Source of the DNA: an uncultured Prevotella sp.
GTDB lineage: Bacteria; Bacteroidota; Bacteroidia; Bacteroidales; Bacteroidaceae
Reading direction: 5' to 3'
DNA length: 60,168 nt
Assembly (NCBI GenBank): GCA_946404405.1
Contig: CAMJDL010000017.1
Coordinates: 1 to 60,168 of the forward strand
In this document: piece after piece, positions 25,610 through 34,089 of the stretch
Position numbering within the stretch: position 1 is the stretch's first letter
Layout: every line of letters begins with the position of its first letter
Position numbers and translations under genes: made by a program
Notes under the pieces: model-generated
Told to the model about the DNA's origin: nothing
Database searches by the model: none
Seen by the model: only the letters and a program-made list of their open reading frames with translations

Positions 25610-26245
25610 TTAGTCTACGTAGTCCATCTTGACTACGATGACGCGTATAGTCTGGTCTTTCTTCTTGGTCTGAACTTTGGCGATATGCCAGTCAGAGGGG
25701 AAGAAGATGACAAACTGTCCGCTTTTGACATTGAAGAAGTTGGTTTTCTCCTTCACATACTTGTAGCGCATCACATCCTTCTGTTCGTTATATGGTTGCG
25801 ACACTGTGCTCGACTCATGGTCGAGCAGGGCGAACCCTTCGGTGCCTTTCACCACTACCATAAAGTCAATCTTCTTGCGATGACTTTCTGTGTTGCGTTT
25901 CTCGAGCGGACCGTTTTCCGAGTCTTCCACGCTGGCTACCAGCGTAGAACCCGGTATCGGATGCTTGCCTTTTGGAATGGCGAGAAGGTCGGTGTCTCTG
26001 AGCCAACTGAACAATGTGTTCCATTGTGCAGGGTTCTTTTTGTACTGACTATAGAACTGGTTAATTTCCAGCGTCTTGTGTGGTTTTGCCTTTTTGAAGC
26101 CATTGGCCCACTCACCTTTCTTCATCCATGTGCGAGCATCATTCTGTGCACTTGTCGGTAAGGGTAAAAAAGTAAAAAGGTAAAACAGTAAAGCATATTT
26201 TACCACTCCGGTTACGATACAGTTATAGTTCGTTGTTGTCTTCAT
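25610..26245 (-). CDS. Exported YhcH/YjgK/YiaL-family protein
   Basis: A 211-residue protein with a signal peptide (about 1-34) ahead of a YhcH/YjgK/YiaL domain (DUF386, the EbgC fold): EINQFYSQYKKN, IPGSTLVASVE, a long loop, then SHRKKIDFMVVVKG and FFPSDWHIAKV. Relatives are cupin-like sugar-handling proteins, often without a signal. The hydrophobic core of the signal peptide is encoded by a TTTAC-type tandem repeat (about 26160-26200). It sits leftward between a peptidase gene and recJ, all on one strand. The substrate is unknown. Confidence 0.8.
   Translation of the reverse strand: MKTTTNYNCIVTGVVKYALLFYLFTFLPLPTSAQNDARTWMKKGEWANGFKKAKPHKTLEINQFYSQYKKNPAQWNTLFSWLRDTDLLAIPKGKHPIPGSTLVASVEDSENGPLEKRNTESHRKKIDFMVVVKGTEGFALLDHESSTVSQPYNEQKDVMRYKYVKEKTNFFNVKSGQFVIFFPSDWHIAKVQTKKKDQTIRVIVVKMDYVD
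26160..26200. repeat. GTAAAAAG-type repeat inside the yhcH-like gene
   Basis: Units such as GTAAAAAA and GTAAAAAG, read on the minus strand as TTTAC repeats, encode the hydrophobic core of the signal peptide. Confidence 0.7.
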
Positions 26246-26286
26246 CGTTTCGTTGTTTTACCTCTTCACTTTTCACTAGCGAAGCG

Positions 26287-27501
26287 CTACAGTCCAAGCT
26301 TCTTGCGGATGTTGGCAGGGATAGCCTTCTTATTAATGAGGAAATCCATGGTGTTGGCTGCAATGAAGGCCTTGGTCATGTACCATACGCCCTTGTAGTC
26401 GCCAGTTTCACCCCATGAGTTCTTCACCATGTAGTACTCCTTGCCGTTCTGGTCCTTGGCAACACCGAAAATGTGCATGCCGTGGTCGTCGGTCAGTTCC
26501 CAGTTGTCGAAACGCTCCTGACGCATCTGCTGTGTAGGAACAATTTCAGGAACGGTACATCCCAGCGAGTCGATGATGTCGCGCTTCTTGGTAGTAGTCA
26601 TCTTCAGCCACTTGGCCATATCGCTGCCCTGCAGGTTCTGCGTTGTCTTCTTGGCATCAACAGCGTATGCCAAGCCCTTACGTGTAAAACCATCTTCAGA
26701 AACATCGCCACCCCAAGCTACGGTATAACCCTGCTCAATAGCGTTGTCGATGATCTGCATCATTTCGTCCATGGGCACATTATACGACAGAGGGAAGCGC
26801 CAGTTGTCCTGAACCTCTACAGCAAAAGCGGTGTAGAAAGGATGGTGGGTATAACTGGTGATGCTGACATAGTCGTTCAGGTCAATACCCAGCGAAGCCA
26901 TAAAACTCTTCGGTGTGTATTGCTTGCCCTCGTAAGTGAACTGCTCAGGGCATTTGCCCAGATAAGCGTCGAGGATGCCCTGCAGGCCAACCTTCCACTG
27001 GCTGCTGATTTTCTTGGCATCGCTCTTGGCGATAGCAGCTACATAGGGCTCCAAAAGCTTAAAGAATTCATTGAAATTGTTCAGCGAGTCACCATACAAT
27101 GAACCAGGGAAAGGCATCGCTCCCTCGGGAACAATACCGTGGTTCTTCAGCGTTGAGAGTACGTCTTCAGCGCTGCCACCCTGTGCAAACTGACAGTCAC
27201 CATGGAAACGGACAACCTGAATAGCGCGCTCCATGTAGGTCTTGTTGGCTACGAAACTCTCGCAGAGATCATACTTTTTACCAGTAGCCTTCAGGATTTC
27301 TGCCTCAAAGTACGAGAGGGTAGAGTAGTCCCAACACGTACCCGAACGGTTCTGGTCCTTCATGCTCGTCACAGGAATCTCCTTGATAGTGGTGAACACG
27401 GGCTTGTTCGCATTCTTCTTTTCCGGAGCCTTCTTCTTAGCGGCTCCTGCACTGCCCACTGCAATAATCAGTGCCAGTGCGATGGTCATGATTTTCTTCA
27501 T
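26287..27501 (-). CDS. C1-family cysteine peptidase (PepC/bleomycin-hydrolase type), exported
   Basis: A 404-residue papain-like peptidase with a signal peptide (about 1-20) and a Lys-rich linker. The oxyanion/nucleophile segment is QNRSGTCW with C56. The catalytic His is in DDHGMHIFG (about residue 345) and Asn in VKNSWG (about 365). The sequence resembles aminopeptidase C but is exported. It follows the M24 peptidase gene by 28 nt with no promoter box between, so both are likely co-transcribed and act on peptides. Confidence 0.88.
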   Translation of the reverse strand: MKKIMTIALALIIAVGSAGAAKKKAPEKKNANKPVFTTIKEIPVTSMKDQNRSGTCWDYSTLSYFEAEILKATGKKYDLCESFVANKTYMERAIQVVRFHGDCQFAQGGSAEDVLSTLKNHGIVPEGAMPFPGSLYGDSLNNFNEFFKLLEPYVAAIAKSDAKKISSQWKVGLQGILDAYLGKCPEQFTYEGKQYTPKSFMASLGIDLNDYVSITSYTHHPFYTAFAVEVQDNWRFPLSYNVPMDEMMQIIDNAIEQGYTVAWGGDVSEDGFTRKGLAYAVDAKKTTQNLQGSDMAKWLKMTTTKKRDIIDSLGCTVPEIVPTQQMRQERFDNWELTDDHGMHIFGVAKDQNGKEYYMVKNSWGETGDYKGVWYMTKAFIAANTMDFLINKKAIPANIRKKLGL

Positions 27502-27529
27502 TACTTTTCTCTTTTTGTTTTTATAATTG

Positions 27530-28924
27530 TTATTTATTTGTTTCCATGAATGTTTCGAGCTCTGCGGGATGATACGGGATGCGCTTCTCGCCTAAGAACC
27601 GGCAACCGTCCTTCGTGATGAGAACATCGTCCTCAATGCGAATGCCGCCAAAGTCCTTGTATGTCTCGAGTTTGTCGAAGCACAGGAATTCCTCGCAGTG
27701 CTTCTTGGCTTTCCACTCGTCAATAAGAGCGGGAATAAAGTAAATGCCAGGCTCGTCAGTGACGACAAAGCCCTCTTCCAATTTGCGTCCCATGCGCAGA
27801 CAATTGGTGCCGAACTGTTCCAGATTGGGGCGTGTCTCGTCGTCGAAACCTACGTAAATCTGTCCCAGTCCTTCCATGTCGTGTACGTCTATACCCATCA
27901 TGTGACCCAGTCCGTGAGGCAGGAACATGGCGTGGGCTCCAGCGCGAACAGCCTCGTCCGTGTCGCCCTTCATCAGTCCAAGTTCCTTCAGCCGTTCCGT
28001 CATCATGCGACATACGGCAAAGTGGACATCCATATAGCGAACGCCTGGCTTGGCAACTTCTAAAACGTAGTCGTGACAGGCTTCTACGATACTGTAGATT
28101 TCCAGCTGGCGTTGGGTGAACTTACCCGTAACGGGCATAGTGCGGGTATGGTCGGAACAATAGTCGTCCAATTCACAACCGGCATCACAAAGTGCCAAGC
28201 GACCTGCCTCGAGTTTTGCATCAGAGGGGTTGCCATGCATAATCTCACCATGTTGTGAGAAGATTGTGGCAAAACTGGTGCCACCGGCCAACGAACGGGC
28301 AATACCATCCACCTGACCGCCAACGTAACGCTCGGTAACGCCTGGCTTGATAAGCTTTTGTGCTGTGGTGTGCATCACATAGCCCACGTCGCATGCACGG
28401 TCGATGGCAGCAATCTCCTGCGCCTCTTTGGTAGAACGCATCTTTACAACTGCCTTAATCAGGTCGAGCGATGCAGCCTCCTTCTGTTTTGAAGGATGAA
28501 TGCCCAGCAGGTCCATGATTTGTATCTTGGTGTCATGACGATAGGGTGGGAGGAAATGGATATTCTTAGAGGTGAGGGGTGAGAGGTGAGAGGTGAGAGA
28601 TTTCATTGGGGCGGTCTTTGTGATACCTACTTCTGCAGCCAGGTCGCTGACCGATGGCGTAAAGCCCATCCATACGATGTCTTCCACATCGATGTCGTCG
28701 CCAAACAACCATTCCTCGTCGTTATCAATATCGATAACACCTACTAGTCCGTCGCGATGTTGTCCGAAATAATAGAGAAATGCAGAATCCTGGCGCATGG
28801 GAGCATACGCATTGGCAGGATAATTATATGGCGTCTCATTGTTTCCAAAGAGTACAACAATGCCTTTGCCTACGAGCTTTTTGAGCTCAGCACGACGACG
28901 GATATAGGTGTTTTTATCGAACAT
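27530..28924 (-). CDS. pepP: Xaa-Pro aminopeptidase, M24B family
   Basis: A 464-residue cytoplasmic metallopeptidase that removes an N-terminal residue before proline. The two-metal site is seen as DAGCELDDYCSDHTRT, HGLGHMMGIDVHD, TDEPGIYF and RIEDDVLIT. The N-terminal creatinase-like domain spans about 1-165. Inside it SLTSHLSPLTS (about residues 108-120) is encoded by a GGTGAGA-type tandem repeat at 28571-28602, between the usual domain and LPPYRHD. First gene of the leftward group running to recQ. Confidence 0.93.
   Translation of the reverse strand: MFDKNTYIRRRAELKKLVGKGIVVLFGNNETPYNYPANAYAPMRQDSAFLYYFGQHRDGLVGVIDIDNDEEWLFGDDIDVEDIVWMGFTPSVSDLAAEVGITKTAPMKSLTSHLSPLTSKNIHFLPPYRHDTKIQIMDLLGIHPSKQKEAASLDLIKAVVKMRSTKEAQEIAAIDRACDVGYVMHTTAQKLIKPGVTERYVGGQVDGIARSLAGGTSFATIFSQHGEIMHGNPSDAKLEAGRLALCDAGCELDDYCSDHTRTMPVTGKFTQRQLEIYSIVEACHDYVLEVAKPGVRYMDVHFAVCRMMTERLKELGLMKGDTDEAVRAGAHAMFLPHGLGHMMGIDVHDMEGLGQIYVGFDDETRPNLEQFGTNCLRMGRKLEEGFVVTDEPGIYFIPALIDEWKAKKHCEEFLCFDKLETYKDFGGIRIEDDVLITKDGCRFLGEKRIPYHPAELETFMETNK
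28571..28602. repeat. GGTGAGA-type tandem repeat inside pepP
   Basis: Four 7-bp GGTGAGA-like units are translated on the minus strand as SLTSHLSPLTS. Confidence 0.8.
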
Positions 28925-28962
28925 AAATCAAAAAATTCTAAGTATAGGTTACAATTATCCTG

Positions 28963-29000
28963 CAAAGATACACATTTTTTATGTAAAAGCGTTATCTTTG
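28963..29000. promoter_or_regulatory. Back-to-back promoters of pepP and the patatin gene
   Basis: Minus-strand TATCTTTG (28970-28963) serves pepP and plus-strand TATCTTTG (28993-29000) serves the patatin gene. Only 22 bp separate the two boxes, so the -33 region of each overlaps the other's -7 region and polymerase could occupy only one at a time. Confidence 0.6.
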
Positions 29001-29039
29001 CACCAAAAATTGTGCATAAGCACACTAAAAAGTTTTAAA

Positions 29040-29888
29040 ATGCAAATTACTCAACATACGGGACTGGTGTTAGAGGGCGGTGGAATGCGCGGCGTGTTCA
29101 CTGCCGGTGTACTGGATGCACTGATGAAATACGAGGTGTATTTCCCGTATGTTGTGGCAGTTTCTGCAGGAGCTTTGCACGGTCTTTCGTATATAAGCCG
29201 ACAGCCTCGTCGTGCCCGTTGGTCGAGCATTGACATGCTGAAAAAGTATGGTTATATCTCCTTGCGTAGTCTGGTACAGAATGGTAGCATCTTTGATCCA
29301 AACATCTTGTACGAACGGTTTCCTGAGGAGATTATTCCTTTCGATTATAAAACATACGAACAGAACCCGGCCACTTTTGAGATGGTGACAACAAATTGCA
29401 AGACGGGCAGAGCTATGTATTTGTCAGAGCGCCATGACCACCATCGGATGACGCAGATTGCCAAAGCCTCCAGTGCCCTGCCTTTCGTGTCTCAGGTTAC
29501 CTTTGTCGATCGTATTCCGATGCTCGATGGCGGTATTGTTGACAGTATCCCTATTGTACGCTCAATCGACACTGGTCATCAGGAAAATGTAGTGGTGCTG
29601 ACACGAAATCGGGGCTACCGGTCGACGGAACCTGACGTTAAGATACCGAAATTTATATACAAAGAGTTTCCACGTCTTCGTGTGGCATTAAGTCGCAGAA
29701 CGGAAGAGTATAATCGCCAGTTGGATTTGATTGAACGTATGGAGGATTGGGGCGAAATAGTTGTCATACGCCCAGAACGTCCGTTGGAAGTGGGACGCAT
29801 CACACAAGATGTTGTCAAGCTGGAACACCTCTATGAAGAAGGATTCCAACTTGGTGAGAAATTCTGTAACAGCTTAAGTGTTTTTTGA
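29040..29888 (+). CDS. Patatin-like phospholipase
   Basis: A 282-residue acyl hydrolase with a Ser-Asp dyad: oxyanion loop GGGMRG (about 13-18), nucleophile S42 in AVSAGA and Asp in DGGIVDSIP (about 165). The usual G-x-S-x-G elbow has Ala in place of the first Gly. There is no signal peptide. Closest type is the YjjU-like bacterial patatins. The ATG at 29040 lies 40 nt after its promoter box; an in-frame ATG at 28908 is inside the divergent region and is rejected. Confidence 0.9.
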   Translation: MQITQHTGLVLEGGGMRGVFTAGVLDALMKYEVYFPYVVAVSAGALHGLSYISRQPRRARWSSIDMLKKYGYISLRSLVQNGSIFDPNILYERFPEEIIPFDYKTYEQNPATFEMVTTNCKTGRAMYLSERHDHHRMTQIAKASSALPFVSQVTFVDRIPMLDGGIVDSIPIVRSIDTGHQENVVVLTRNRGYRSTEPDVKIPKFIYKEFPRLRVALSRRTEEYNRQLDLIERMEDWGEIVVIRPERPLEVGRITQDVVKLEHLYEEGFQLGEKFCNSLSVF

Positions 29889-29895
29889 TTTTTCC

Positions 29896-30576
29896 TTACT
29901 CTTCGTTGAGTAAGTCGGGACGCAGGCGACGGGTTCGTTCCATGGCCTGCTCTAATTCCCAGTTGCGTATTTTGGCTTCGTTGCCTGATAAAAGAATGTC
30001 GGGAACTTTCCATCCTTTATAGTCTGCCGGGCGTGTGTAAATCGGAGCCGCCAACAGGTCGTCCTGAAAACAATCGCTCAGGGCCGACTGCTCGTCACCA
30101 ATGACGCCTGGTACCACGCGTACTACGGCATCGGCAATCATAGCAGCTACCAACTCTCCGCCTGTCAAGACAAAATCGCCAATTGATATTTCGCGAGTAA
30201 TCAGATGGTCGCGTATGCGCTGGTCAATACCCTTATAGTGGCCTGCCAGAATAATGAGGTTGCCCTTCATTGACAGTTCGTTGGCCATGTGTTGGTCGAA
30301 ACGCTCACCGTCGGGCGAGGTGAAGATGACCTCATCGTAATCACGTTCGGCCTTTAAGGCTGTAATGCATCGGTCGATAGGTTCACACTGCATCACCATA
30401 CCGGCACTGCCGCCATAGGGATAATCGTCTACGCGACGCCACTTGTCGAGTGTGTAGTCGCGCAGATTGTGCAGCCGGATCTCTGCCAGTCCCTTTTTCT
30501 CGGCGCGTGCCAGGATGCTCTCATGGACAAATCCTTCGAGCATCTCTGGCAATACCGTGATAATATCAATTCGCAT
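29896..30576 (-). CDS. trmD: tRNA (guanine37-N1)-methyltransferase
   Basis: A 226-residue SPOUT methyltransferase that makes m1G37 in tRNAs to keep the reading frame. Motifs: [12 protein letters not shown] at the start, [23 protein letters not shown] and the trefoil-knot segment [18 protein letters not shown] ([13 protein letters not shown]), then [12 protein letters not shown]. It is not with rpsP-rimM-rplS here; instead it follows carB after a 37-nt spacer made of a TCAATTATCAATTG repeat, and probably shares its transcript. Confidence 0.96.
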   Translation of the reverse strand: MRIDIITVLPEMLEGFVHESILARAEKKGLAEIRLHNLRDYTLDKWRRVDDYPYGGSAGMVMQCEPIDRCITALKAERDYDEVIFTSPDGERFDQHMANELSMKGNLIILAGHYKGIDQRIRDHLITREISIGDFVLTGGELVAAMIADAVVRVVPGVIGDEQSALSDCFQDDLLAAPIYTRPADYKGWKVPDILLSGNEAKIRNWELEQAMERTRRLRPDLLNEE

Positions 30577-30581
30577 CTAAA

Positions 30582-30617
30582 TTAATTGTCAATTATCAAT
30601 TGTCAATTATCAATTAA
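30582..30617. repeat. TCAATTATCAATTG-type tandem repeat between carB and trmD
   Basis: The spacer consists of alternating CAATTAT and CAATTGT units. It also covers the carB stop region. It belongs with the other short tandem repeats of this window. Confidence 0.75.
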
Positions 30618-33600
30618 CTATCGTACTCCTGCCAAGACTTGATCTTGATGTCGTCCTGCTTAAGGGCTGTGAAGGCCTCAATGAAGGCCTTGGCCAGACG
30701 GACGTTGGTCATCAGAGGAATGTTGTGGTCGATGGCACCACGACGAATGCGATAGCCATTGGTCAACTCACGCTTGGTATGGTTCTTAGGTACGTTGACG
30801 ATAAGTGCAAACTTGTGCTGGGCAATCATGTCCATCACATTGTTGTCGCCTTCCTCGTCGGGCCAACTGACGGCAGTAGCGTTCACACCGTTCTCGTTGA
30901 AGAACTTGGCCGTACCACCGGTTGCATACACCTTGTAGCCTTTCTTCACCAGTTGCTGTGCAGGCTCCAGAAGTGAAACCTTACCCTTGGCGGCACCTGA
31001 CGAAATCAGGATATTCGATCCTTCTGCAGGCAGACGGTAGCCCGTAGCAATGAGAGCGTTCAGCATTGCTTCGTTCAAGTCGTCACCCATACAGCCAACC
31101 TCACCGGTAGAGCTCATGTCTACACCCAATACGGGGTCGGCATTCTGCAAGCGTGCAAATGAGAACTGGCTGGCTTTCACACCGATACGGTCGATGTCGA
31201 ATTCAGAGCTGTCGGGTTTCTGATAGGGAGCGTCCAGCATAATCTTGGTAGCCGTCTCAATGAAGTTACGCTTCAATATCTTCGATACGAAGGGGAACGA
31301 ACGCGATGCACGGAGGTTACACTCGATAACCTTCACCTCGCGGTTCTTAGCCAGGAACTGGATGTTGAATGGTCCGCTGATGTTCAGCTCTGCAGCAATC
31401 TTGCGTGCAATCTTCTTAATCTGACGAACGGTAGAGAAGTAGATGTGCTGAGCGGGGAACAGCATCGTAGCGTCACCAGAGTGTACACCGGCATACTCTA
31501 CGTGCTCTGAGATAGCATATTCAATGACCTCGCCCTTGTCGGCTACAGCGTCAAACTCAATCTCCTTGGTCTCAGTCATGAACTTCGAGATAACCACAGG
31601 GAATTCCTTCGACACCTCGGTAGCCATATTTAGGAAGCGATGCAGTTCGTCATCGTCGTAGCAGACGTTCATGGCAGCACCTGACAGTACGTAAGAAGGA
31701 CGTACCAATACAGGATAGCCTACCTCTTCGACAAACTCCTTCACATCCTCGAATGAGGTCAGTGCACGCCAGCGAGGCTGGTCGATGCCCAACTTGTCGA
31801 GCATTGCTGAGAACTTGTCACGGTTCTCTGCACGGTCAATATTGACAGGACTTGTACCCAGAACAGGCACACCCTGACGATGCAGCTTCATAGCCAGATT
31901 GTTAGGAATCTGTCCACCTACTGATACGATGACACCCTTAGGCGACTCCAGATCGATGACGTCGAGCACACGCTCCAGCGAGAGCTCGTCGAAGTACAGA
32001 CGGTCACACATGTCATAGTCCGTCGACACCGTCTCGGGGTTGTAGTTAATCATGATGGACTTGTAGCCCAACTTGCGTGCTGTGTTGATGGCATTCACCG
32101 AACACCAGTCGAACTCTACACTTGAACCGATACGGTAAGCACCTGAACCTAAGACTACTACAGACTTCTCGTTATTGTAATAGTTGATGTCGTGCTGGGG
32201 CTTATACTGTTCACCTTCAGGATTGCCGAAGGCAGGCGTGTGCGTATAGGTGAAGTAGAGGTAATTGGTCAGCTCGGGATGCTCGGAAGCCACAGTGGGA
32301 ATGCGCTTTACTGACGGCATGATGCCACGCTCCTTACGATAGCGGCGAACATCCAAGTTCTCTTTCTCCATATTGCCCTGCTGGGGTTTCAGCACGAAAC
32401 GTGCAATCTGGAAGTCAGAGAATCCGCAACGCTTAACCTCTAACAGCAACTCATCAGGCAGCTCCTCCAGCTTGTTATACTTCTGCAACTCGTGCTTCAG
32501 GTCAACGATATGCTTCAGACGCTCCAGGAACCAAACGTCAATCTTGGTCAGCTGTTCAATCTTTTCGATGGAATAGCCTTCCTCCAGAGCTTGTGCGATA
32601 GCAAAGATACGCAGGTCGGTTGGGTTGGCCAGCTCTTCGTCCAGATTGTCGAACTTCGTGTGGTCGTTGCCTACGAATCCGTGCATACCCTGACCAATCA
32701 TACGCAAGCCTTTCTGCATCATTTCCTCGAATGAACGACCGATAGACATGATTTCGCCAACAGACTTCATCGAAGAGCCAATCTGACGGCTCACACCAGC
32801 AAACTTGGTAAGGTCCCAACGGGGAATCTTACAAATCATGTAGTCGAGACTTGGTGCTACGTATGCACTTGACGTGGTACCCATCTCGCCAATCTGGTCG
32901 AGCGTGTAGCCAAGAGCAATCTTAGCAGCAACGAAGGCAAGGGGATAACCCGTAGCCTTTGATGCCAGGGCTGACGAACGGCTCAGACGAGCGTTGATCT
33001 CGATGATACGGTAGTCGTTGGTCTCGGCATTGAAGGCAAACTGAATGTTACACTCACCGACGATGTTCAGATGACGAACACACTTGATGGTGATGTCCTG
33101 CAGCATCTTCACCTGCTCAGGCTTCAGCGAACAAGTAGGAGCTACCACGATGGACTCACCCGTATGGATACCCAGGGGGTCGAAGTTCTCCATCGAAGCC
33201 ACTGTGAAGCAGTGGTCGTTGGCATCACGGATAGTCTCAAACTCAATTTCCTTCCATCCTTTCAGCGATTCCTCAACCAGAATCTGAGGCGCAAACGTAA
33301 AGGCGCTCTCTGCCAATTCCTTGAAGGCTTTCTCATCGGGGCAGATACCTGAACCCAGACCGCCCAGCGCGTATGCTGAACGAATCATGATGGGGAATCC
33401 AATTTCGTGGGCTGCCTTGAGCGCGTCCTCCATATTCTCCACAGCGTGGCTAATAGGGGTTTTCAACTCAATCTCGTCCAATTTCTTAACGAACAAGTCG
33501 CGGTCTTCCGTATTCATGATGGCTTCCACCGAAGTACCAAGTACTTCTACACCATACTCTTTCAGCACGCCCGTCTGGTAAAGTTCCGTACCGCAGTTCA

Positions 33601-33880
33601 GGGCAGTCTGTCCGCCAAAGGCCAGCAGAATGCCGTCAGGACGCTCCTTCTTGATGATTTCTGTCACGAAGTGCGTAGTTACCGGCTGGAAGTACACCTT
33701 GTCGGCGATACCTTCAGAGGTCTGAATCGTAGCGATGTTGGGGTTTACTAACACGGAAGAGATACCTTCCTCGCGCAATGCTTTAAGTGCCTGGGAGCCA
33801 GAATAGTCAAACTCACCAGCTTGTCCGATTTTCAAGGCGCCTGAACCTAAAACCAGCACCTTTTTCAGTTTCTTTGTCAT
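30614..33880 (-). CDS. carB: Carbamoyl-phosphate synthase, large subunit
   Basis: A 1088-residue ammonia-dependent synthase for arginine and pyrimidine synthesis. It has two homologous halves, each beginning with a glycine-rich VLGSG motif (residues about 9 and 575), two ATP-grasp domains, an oligomerisation region between them and a C-terminal MGS-like allosteric domain (from about 960, ILISSGAAKGK). Length is normal. The glutaminase subunit gene carA is not adjacent, which is unusual; the gene has its own promoter and trmD follows. Confidence 0.96.
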   Translation of the reverse strand: MTKKLKKVLVLGSGALKIGQAGEFDYSGSQALKALREEGISSVLVNPNIATIQTSEGIADKVYFQPVTTHFVTEIIKKERPDGILLAFGGQTALNCGTELYQTGVLKEYGVEVLGTSVEAIMNTEDRDLFVKKLDEIELKTPISHAVENMEDALKAAHEIGFPIMIRSAYALGGLGSGICPDEKAFKELAESAFTFAPQILVEESLKGWKEIEFETIRDANDHCFTVASMENFDPLGIHTGESIVVAPTCSLKPEQVKMLQDITIKCVRHLNIVGECNIQFAFNAETNDYRIIEINARLSRSSALASKATGYPLAFVAAKIALGYTLDQIGEMGTTSSAYVAPSLDYMICKIPRWDLTKFAGVSRQIGSSMKSVGEIMSIGRSFEEMMQKGLRMIGQGMHGFVGNDHTKFDNLDEELANPTDLRIFAIAQALEEGYSIEKIEQLTKIDVWFLERLKHIVDLKHELQKYNKLEELPDELLLEVKRCGFSDFQIARFVLKPQQGNMEKENLDVRRYRKERGIMPSVKRIPTVASEHPELTNYLYFTYTHTPAFGNPEGEQYKPQHDINYYNNEKSVVVLGSGAYRIGSSVEFDWCSVNAINTARKLGYKSIMINYNPETVSTDYDMCDRLYFDELSLERVLDVIDLESPKGVIVSVGGQIPNNLAMKLHRQGVPVLGTSPVNIDRAENRDKFSAMLDKLGIDQPRWRALTSFEDVKEFVEEVGYPVLVRPSYVLSGAAMNVCYDDDELHRFLNMATEVSKEFPVVISKFMTETKEIEFDAVADKGEVIEYAISEHVEYAGVHSGDATMLFPAQHIYFSTVRQIKKIARKIAAELNISGPFNIQFLAKNREVKVIECNLRASRSFPFVSKILKRNFIETATKIMLDAPYQKPDSSEFDIDRIGVKASQFSFARLQNADPVLGVDMSSTGEVGCMGDDLNEAMLNALIATGYRLPAEGSNILISSGAAKGKVSLLEPAQQLVKKGYKVYATGGTAKFFNENGVNATAVSWPDEEGDNNVMDMIAQHKFALIVNVPKNHTKRELTNGYRIRRGAIDHNIPLMTNVRLAKAFIEAFTALKQDDIKIKSWQEYDS

Positions 33881-33954
33881 ATCGTTTGCTGTGTCTTATA
33901 ATGCACCCTTTGACCTTACGGTACAAAGAAGTGGGTTGTTTCCATTCTGGGCTG

Positions 33955-33962
33955 CAAAGGTA
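33955..33962 (-). promoter_or_regulatory. -7 box of carB
   Basis: TACCTTTG on the minus strand, 74 nt before the carB ATG, leaving a leader of roughly 68 nt. Space from here to 34089 holds no gene; I see only A/T-rich sequence there. Confidence 0.55.
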
Positions 33963-34089
33963 CGAAGATTTTAGCAAATATGCAAGCATCTTTGCATAAA
34001 AATTTTCATTATGCAATTTTCATGTATGTTTATAACGTTTCTTGCTCTTAACGCGCGTACATCTTTCAAATATAGTATTTGCTTCAGAT

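Noticed and set aside
26473..27102. A 209-codon frame antisense to the C1 peptidase gene
   Set aside because: The minus strand has a signal peptide and full catalytic motifs; the plus-strand frame has neither.
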